A DNA stretch of 14,600 nucleotides, from the NCBI GenBank assembly GCA_043812455.1, contig JBDRMB010000038.1, positions 1 to 14,600 on the forward strand, given 5' to 3'. Numbering within the stretch: the stretch's first letter is position 1; each line of letters begins with the position of its first letter. This DNA is from JABHQR01 sp043812455 (GTDB lineage: Archaea; Nanobdellota; Nanobdellia; Woesearchaeales; GW2011-AR9). The position numbers and the translations under genes were made by a program. Under the pieces are notes generated by a model. The model did not search any database and had not been told where the DNA came from. It saw only the letters and a list, made by a program, of their open reading frames with translations. Positions 6,675-12,700 of this stretch are shown here, piece after piece.

Positions 6675-8559
6675 AACCAAAACACTCTGAACATAATGTA
6701 TGATTATATCCTGCATCTACAGTTACAACATAACCTGTCCCTAAACTCATAGTGAAATTATTTCCATCATTTAGACCGCGGACATGAGTTGTCAAATATT
6801 CACCAGAAGCATTAGACTTCTCTAAACGTGAAATTGTTGAATTCAAGTAAGCAGGAATCTCTTGTAAGAAGCTTTCAGCAGTGTAAGTATTATTGAAATC
6901 ATAGATACCTACCCAGTTTGAAGCCAAAGTTCCGTACTGTGAAGAAAATGGCACATCATAACTTAAGTTGTAAGGTGTCATTGCAACAACACCAACAACA
7001 GTATGGTTAAATTCTGAATCTACAGTAAGTTGGTACCCTTCTGAAAATTCTAATGTGAAATTATTTCCATCGTTCAAACCGCGGACATGAGTCGTCAAAT
7101 ATTCGCCGGAAGTGTTAGATTTTTCCAATTTAGATAGAGTTGGATTTAACGAAGCAGGTATCTCCTGTAAAAAGTCTTCAGCAGAATAACTCGCGTTAAG
7201 ATATAACACAATCCTATTAGATGATAAAGTTCCGTAAGTTGTTGAATTAGGTGTAGTATAATAATAAGTAAATTTGCCGACTGGCCTATCACTGGTCAAA
7301 GTTTCATTTCCCGAAACTGTCGCACTCACAGTATAATATCTTCTTTGCACATCTGAAGCATTAGTATCAGTCCAATTTAAATCAGAAAGTCCTGTGACTG
7401 ATGAAACATCACCAGGAACACTGCTTACATTTAAATTCATGATTGATGAAATGTTGGAAGAATGATAAATTGTGTAAGAAGAAGCTCCAGACACACTAGT
7501 CCAATTAAGATTAACACTTTCATTATCAACATTTAAACTACCTGTAAAGTTTAATGGGCCGACAGTAGGATTAAGAACATTTAAAGTGAAAATTGTTGAA
7601 TTTGCAGGGAAGCCACTTTTACTACAATAAACATAAACGTTGTATGAACCTTGCTCTCCACTTTGTGGAGTGAAATTTATTAGTCCAGTAGAGCTATTGA
7701 TATTAAATGAAGCTAAAGCAGGAATACTAACATGATAAAAAGTTAACGCTTCACCACAATCTGAATTACATTGTGTTTGGTAGGTGAATTGTTCATCAAC
7801 CCTTGCTGTCTGGGTAGAGATTGGTTGAACAATTGGGCCCATGATAGTACATGAAACAGTAAGCAAAAATGATTCTGAATCTTCTGTATAACCTATTTTG
7901 TCGCAGTAAACATATGTTGAATAAGTCCCTTCTTCTCCAACTTGAGGAGTAAAATTCATCTCCCCTGTTGATGAATTTATATCAAAGGAAGATAAAGGAG
8001 GAATTGTTAAACCATAAAAAGTGCGTGGCTCACCGCAATCTGAAGTACAATTGATAGCATAATAGAATTCTTGGTTGACTGAAGCGTTCTGGTTAGGGAT
8101 TGCTGTAATGTTTGGAGCACCAACTATACACATTAACATTTGACCACTTGTTACTTTACCAGTTATTGTTAACATAGTAAACGTTTGAACAAAACTTGCT
8201 AAAAGTAATATAATTGTTAAAGTAAAAACTATTTTATGGGAATAATTATTAGATTTATTGCTAGAATTATTAATTGGTTTCTTTACAAGTTTATTATTAG
8301 AACTATTACTTAACTTATTAATTAATTTTTTTCTAGATTTATTATTTGACATAATATTAGTTTTACTACCTGGTTGGTTTATATATTTTTTACTAGACTT
8401 ACTACTTAATTTATTATTGGATTTATTATTAGGTTTAATTCTAGACTTGTTATTGTTCTTGGAATTATTACTATTAACACCACTTTTCATATTAGTTTGA
8501 GGCTTTGCTTTACTCGAAGCTAATCTATTTTTCCTCCCCTCTATTTTTTGTTTAGACAT
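6673..8559 (-). CDS. Type II membrane protein with cadherin-like, FN3-like and duplicated C-terminal modules
   Basis: A 628-residue protein. Residues 9-105 are almost only Lys, Asn and Ser, giving a basic cytosolic tail. A membrane segment (110-130) follows, ending in TITGKV. The ectodomain has two cadherin-like/putative-Ig repeats (148-237 and 240-328), each with C-x3-C (171/175; 264/268), a [DN]INSSTG-x-x-NFTPQ motif and a later YC (219; 312). Next are an FN3-like domain (333-428; LNWTSVSGASSYTIY) and two copies of a ~95-residue module (429-522 and 524-620; FLQEIPA-x-LN, SGEYLTTHVRGLNDGNNFT). The protein ends in CSECFG without a second membrane helix or sorting tail. The start at 8559 is fixed by AAGGAGG inside the upstream gene, with which it overlaps by 8 nt. 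Envelope attachment or adhesion is inferred; no catalytic domain is visible. Confidence 0.85.
   Translation of the reverse strand: MSKQKIEGRKNRLASSKAKPQTNMKSGVNSNNSKNNNKSRIKPNNKSNNKLSSKSSKKYINQPGSKTNIMSNNKSRKKLINKLSNSSNNKLVKKPINNSSNKSNNYSHKIVFTLTIILLLASFVQTFTMLTITGKVTSGQMLMCIVGAPNITAIPNQNASVNQEFYYAINCTSDCGEPRTFYGLTIPPLSSFDINSSTGEMNFTPQVGEEGTYSTYVYCDKIGYTEDSESFLLTVSCTIMGPIVQPISTQTARVDEQFTYQTQCNSDCGEALTFYHVSIPALASFNINSSTGLINFTPQSGEQGSYNVYVYCSKSGFPANSTIFTLNVLNPTVGPLNFTGSLNVDNESVNLNWTSVSGASSYTIYHSSNISSIMNLNVSSVPGDVSSVTGLSDLNWTDTNASDVQRRYYTVSATVSGNETLTSDRPVGKFTYYYTTPNSTTYGTLSSNRIVLYLNASYSAEDFLQEIPASLNPTLSKLEKSNTSGEYLTTHVRGLNDGNNFTLEFSEGYQLTVDSEFNHTVVGVVAMTPYNLSYDVPFSSQYGTLASNWVGIYDFNNTYTAESFLQEIPAYLNSTISRLEKSNASGEYLTTHVRGLNDGNNFTMSLGTGYVVTVDAGYNHTLCSECFG
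6700..6990 (-). repeat. C-terminal duplicated module, copy 2
   Basis: Encodes residues 524-620 of the 628-residue protein. It matches copy 1 (6994-7275) closely over FLQEIPA, LEKSN, SGEYLTTHVRGLNDGNNFT and TVD...NHT. Similarity also holds at DNA level (for example the shared plus-strand stretch accgcggacatgagt), indicating a recent tandem duplication. Confidence 0.85.
6994..7275 (-). repeat. C-terminal duplicated module, copy 1
   Basis: Encodes residues 429-522. It is the partner of copy 2, separated from it by about one codon. The N-terminal part (YGTLSSNRIVLYLN versus YGTLASNWVGIYDFN) has diverged more than the centre. Confidence 0.85.
7576..7842 (-). repeat. Cadherin-like/He_PIG-type module, copy 2
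   Basis: Encodes residues 240-328 of the 628-residue protein. Shared features with copy 1 are C-x-SDCGE, TFY, ASFNINSSTG, NFTPQSGEQG and VYVYC. Confidence 0.75.
7849..8118 (-). repeat. Cadherin-like/He_PIG-type module, copy 1
   Basis: Encodes residues 148-237 of the 628-residue protein. It has the same cysteine spacing and SSTG-x-x-NFTPQ-x-GE core as copy 2, but the DNA has diverged, so this duplication is older than the C-terminal one. Confidence 0.75.
8245..8535 (-). repeat. Low-complexity Lys/Asn/Ser tail-coding region
   Basis: Encodes residues 9-105 of the 628-residue protein as degenerate units such as NNKS, SNNK and SSKK. Codons are mostly AAT, AAA, TCT/AGT and AAG, giving an imperfect triplet repeat that probably grew by slippage. 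The opposite strand shows a spurious leucine-rich frame. Confidence 0.75.
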
Positions 8560-9766
8560 CTTTCCTCCTTAATTTTACTAAAGCGAAAATTATTACTATT
8601 ATAACAATCGTTAACAAAGATATTACTAAGACCAAGATTGTATCTATAATATTCAGACCTTCCTTAATATGATTCTGACCATCTGCTACAGTTAAGGAAG
8701 TCAAACCAGTTAATTCTTCTTCGCTATCTAATAACTTCACTTCAAACTCTTTCTGGTCCATCTTGTAAATGTTCCAGAAATTTACAATTAAACTGAAAAC
8801 ATAGTCTCCTTTTTCTTGATTAGTAACATCGAGGTAATTTTTAATTAAATCTCTTTGTGAAGCTGAAATGTCAATTGATTCTGTCCTAAACTCATCCACA
8901 ACTTCAAATTCTCCGTTCTCAAGTTTTTTCTTGATTACTATATCCACAAAAACATTTTCAATTTCTTGATTCCATTTATTTAACAGTTCAATAGTATAAG
9001 GATTGATAACTCCAGCAATGAAATATTTGTTAAAATAAGTTATATCTATTTCTGGCTGACCATGAACTAAATTCTTAACAACTTCTAAAGTATTATCATC
9101 ATATTCTACTTTTGCCACTACTTCAAATTCTCCAATACCAAGAGAACTCTTTTCTAATTCTACACCAAGCAGTTCATTACTTCCTTTAGCTAAAAATATT
9201 TTTTCAGACTCTAAAGTTTTTAAAACTGTTTTCTGATCATTAACATAATAAGTTACCTTAACTTCATTAAGATCATCATTACCTAGATTTTCCAATTCAG
9301 CGATTAATCTTAAGTTATTATCATCTTCATAAAAGTTAAGTTTAGCTGTTAAGTATTTATTAGGATATTCTCCAATGATAATTATTTTATGCTTAAGGAT
9401 CAGTTTAGAATATATCCCCCCATCTGAACTGTCTCCAAATTCTTCTTCAACAACAATTGTTGCCGTAGATTCGCCTAGTGGAACTTCATCCGGTAAATTT
9501 ACATCAAACTTAATCTGTTGAGAATTTTCATCCTCTCTGAAAGTAAATTCATTAACATCTAATTGTATATACTCCGCCATTTCTCCAGTGACATAAACTT
9601 TCAGTTTCATTTCTTGATTATCGTTATTAACTACCCAAAAATTTCCTGAATATTCCTGAACATCGTTTGAATTAACTGTGGTTTTTGCCGGTCTGATACC
9701 TAGAGCAAAAACTAGTTGTGAAATAATTAAAAGTGCAAGGATGTAAATTATTATTTTTTTGTTCAT
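8552..9766 (-). CDS. Membrane-anchored beta-domain protein (DUF916/NEW3-like plus CARDB-like)
   Basis: A 404-residue protein with signal peptide 1-22 (NKKIIIYILALLIISQLVFA). The first beta domain (23-132) begins GIRPAKTTV and resembles the NEW3/DUF916 style of membrane-proximal domain. A CARDB-like domain (136-235; LIAELENLGNDDLNEVKV) follows, then a third beta domain (238-346), an EELTGLTS segment, one membrane helix (~373-398) and a short LRRKDV tail. The upstream frame is open to a TTG at 9808, overlapping the previous gene; I prefer the ATG at 9766 because it gives a standard signal peptide and a 28-nt gap. The ectodomain is acidic and has no N-x-S/T sequon at all, unlike the LamG, 628- and 1157-residue proteins. 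It could be the membrane receptor for the giant protein encoded just before it (inference). The domain names are by resemblance only. Confidence 0.8.
   Translation of the reverse strand: MNKKIIIYILALLIISQLVFALGIRPAKTTVNSNDVQEYSGNFWVVNNDNQEMKLKVYVTGEMAEYIQLDVNEFTFREDENSQQIKFDVNLPDEVPLGESTATIVVEEEFGDSSDGGIYSKLILKHKIIIIGEYPNKYLTAKLNFYEDDNNLRLIAELENLGNDDLNEVKVTYYVNDQKTVLKTLESEKIFLAKGSNELLGVELEKSSLGIGEFEVVAKVEYDDNTLEVVKNLVHGQPEIDITYFNKYFIAGVINPYTIELLNKWNQEIENVFVDIVIKKKLENGEFEVVDEFRTESIDISASQRDLIKNYLDVTNQEKGDYVFSLIVNFWNIYKMDQKEFEVKLLDSEEELTGLTSLTVADGQNHIKEGLNIIDTILVLVISLLTIVIIVIIFALVKLRRKDV
8564..8570 (-). promoter_or_regulatory. Shine-Dalgarno site of the 628-residue gene
   Basis: A full-strength AAGGAGG on the minus strand, four bases before the ATG at 8559. 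It lies inside the last codons of the upstream gene and encodes its Arg-Arg pair. It decides the 628-residue start and implies translational coupling. Confidence 0.75.
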
Positions 9767-9794
9767 TTGGTCTTTTTTGTTTTTTTTACTTCTT

Positions 9795-12700
9795 TTAATC
9801 AACCTCAAAAGTTATTGTTGAATTTTTAGCTCCTGCCAGTTCATCGTTTGGTACTTCTAGTAATAATCCTGCTAAAAAGTCGTTCTTGGTACCGTGCCAG
9901 TCAAGGTTGATCACTGCAGTTTGAGCACTGGTATTGGTCATGTTTGTCCAGTTCATAAGAGAAGCACTAGTATCAAAAGCGCTAGTTTCGTTTGCTTCAA
10001 TTCTGAATTGATAATTATCTGAAGGGTAAGATACTGAAGTGAAAAAAGAAGTTGCAGTAACAGTAACATTCATGAAAATATTACCTTGGTTCTCTGCCCA
10101 GAAAGGTAACGGATCACTGCCAGTAGTGTTTACTATTTCGCCATTACTTGCATTTCCGAAGTTGATAGTATCTCTCAACAATGAAATTGCAATGTAAGAG
10201 TCTAAAGTGAAATTAAATGTTGAAGAATAAGCACCATATTCTGTTCCGTCATGAGCTCTAACTTTCCAATAATAAGTAGTATCTACGTCAAGTTCTGAAG
10301 GTACTAAGTAACTGGTATTTACATCGTTAGTTTCGTTTATTCCAGTGATGTTAACTTCAGGTAAATTGAAAGCTGAATTATCATCCAAGATGAAATGGTA
10401 AGTTAAATTCTCGTTATCATCGTCCTGTGAATTGTTCCAGATTAAAGTTGGAGTACGGTTAGTGGTACTGTTGCCGTCAGGTAAATAGATTAAGGTTGGA
10501 GCTGTTGGTGCAGTGTTTTCTATGGTTAAAGAATTGCTCCAAACCGTAGTACCATCTTCAGTACCATCATTTGGTGTTATTGTTACGTTCCAGACTTCTC
10601 CTTTGTTGGTTTCTTGTGAGACAATTAAATCTGTTCTGTTTTGGTATAAGGCAAGGATTTGTTCTGGTGAAAGGCTTGTGTTAAATAACAAAACATCATC
10701 AATCGTACCATTAAACGCGTATCCTTCTATTGGGAAACCCCCTATAAATAAATCTTCATCGATTGACCTTGTTTCTTGATCAGTAGTTATTATAGCATTA
10801 TCTAATATTCCATTAATATAAAGATTAATATCATCTTCCCCTTCCCCTTCGACAGTACAAGTTATATGCATAAATGATCCAAAGTTAGAACTAATATCAG
10901 ATGAAATTACAATGTTTTGATTTGTTGTAATAGAAGTATTATCATATAGACAAATTGCTCTATAATCTCCTCCCCCAAAATCATATAATGCTAGTCCATA
11001 ATGTTCTGCTTTATAAACAATCGCGGGCATTCCAACACCAACACTAGCATAAGCCTTAACCCAGGTTGAAATCGTAAACGTATGATTTAGCATATCTAAC
11101 TCATCGTCATCATTTATTACTATGTAATCATCTACACCATTAAATTCATAAGCGCCAAAATTGTCATAACCACTTGTTGAATTCCAAGCTGCATTATACA
11201 AAGTACCATTGTTGCTGTAAGGGGAGTAATCTTTTGCCCCATTTGGCACTCCTGTTGCATTACCATCTAAGGAACCACCTTCAAAAGGCAAGTTCAAGAC
11301 AGTCAAAGAAGTGCCGTTCTTGTACCAGTTGTAAATGTTTTTCACTTGATCATTATCAAGATCTGAGGTTGAAATGTTATATACTGTTAAATTTTCGGTA
11401 CTTAAATTTGTTCCAAAAGTTGAATTCAATGTAGGAGTTGAATGTGTTGGAGGTGAATTCATAATTGTTATACTAGCATTATCACTCCATTCACTCCAAT
11501 CTTTTCCATCATAAACTCTTACTGAGAATTTCCACACCTCATCTTTACTTACGTTATCAGCTCCAATAATTGTACTATTAGTAAAAGTGGTATTTAATAT
11601 ATCATTCACCCACCATCTAGTTTCATTACCTTGTTCAAGATCAGAATCAGCATCATTAAAAGTCCATGCTCCCGTTAGGGTCCCATTAGAATAATTAAAA
11701 TTTGAACTTGAAGTAATATTAACATTAGTAACTGTGGGTACAGTATTCCCCAATAATATAGTCAAACTATTACTCCACAAAGTTGTTCCGTCTTCATAAC
11801 CATCATTTGGAGTTACTGTTACATTGTAAGTTTCTCCAAAATTAGTTTCTTCAGAATGTATCAGATCAGTTCTATTATTATACAAAGCTAAGATTTGCTC
11901 ATCTGACAAACTCATATTCCAAATCTGGACATCCCCAATATAACCTTGAGATGATCCCGCACCATAAGCACCAATCCAAACAGGAACATCTAAATTCTCC
12001 ATAGCTATATAACTACCAGAATTATTTTCAAAATTATTATCATCAACTCTTTGCCCATCAATATATAATTTAAAACTATCACTAGTCCCACTTCCATTGT
12101 ATGTTGCAGTAACATGTATCCATCTATCTTCATAAGAATCTAAAGTATGATTATATTCTCTACCAATATAACAATCATCAACACTTTCATCAGCAGCAAG
12201 TATAGTCAGTTTCTTAGTTCCTTGTACAAAAAACAAATATTCTAAATTAGTATTAAGGACTCCTTTGTCTGCAATATAAAAACCTTGACTACTCATCATA
12301 TAAATCCAAGAACTAACACTAAATGCTCTATCACTAGAACCATCACCAAAACTCAAACTATCATCATCATCCACACTTATACGATCAATTTCACCATCAG
12401 CCAAGAAACTAAAATAATAAAAACTCTGTTCATTAGGAGTTAGTTTCCTGTACCAAGAAGCATTTACAACAGTCCCATTATTCCCCAAACTAGAATAATC
12501 TTTTGCTCCATTTGCAACACCAGAAGAAGTTCCATTTACACTACCTCCCTCAAAAGGCATATTCAAAACAGTTAATGACGTTCCATTTTTGTACCAGTTA
12601 TATATATTCTTGACACTATCTCCGTCAGCATCAAATGTGCTGACATTATAAACTGTTAAATTTTCGCTGGTTAAATTTGTTCCAAAAGTCGAATTTAATA

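Noticed and set aside
6381..6752. Plus-strand frame with a hydrophobic stretch
   Set aside because: The hydrophobic stretch is the antisense of the Lys-rich N-terminus of the 388-residue protein.
8258..8500. Plus-strand open frame encoding a leucine-rich, membrane-like peptide
   Set aside because: It is the exact antisense of the Lys/Asn/Ser tail of the 628-residue protein; the A-rich codons read backwards give Leu and Ile. No promoter or Shine-Dalgarno site.
9767..9808. Longer TTG start for the 404-residue gene, overlapping the giant gene
   Set aside because: The GAGG next to the TTG is too close to act as a ribosome site, and the ATG at 9766 gives a standard signal peptide; the longer form would add a 14-residue polar and basic extension.
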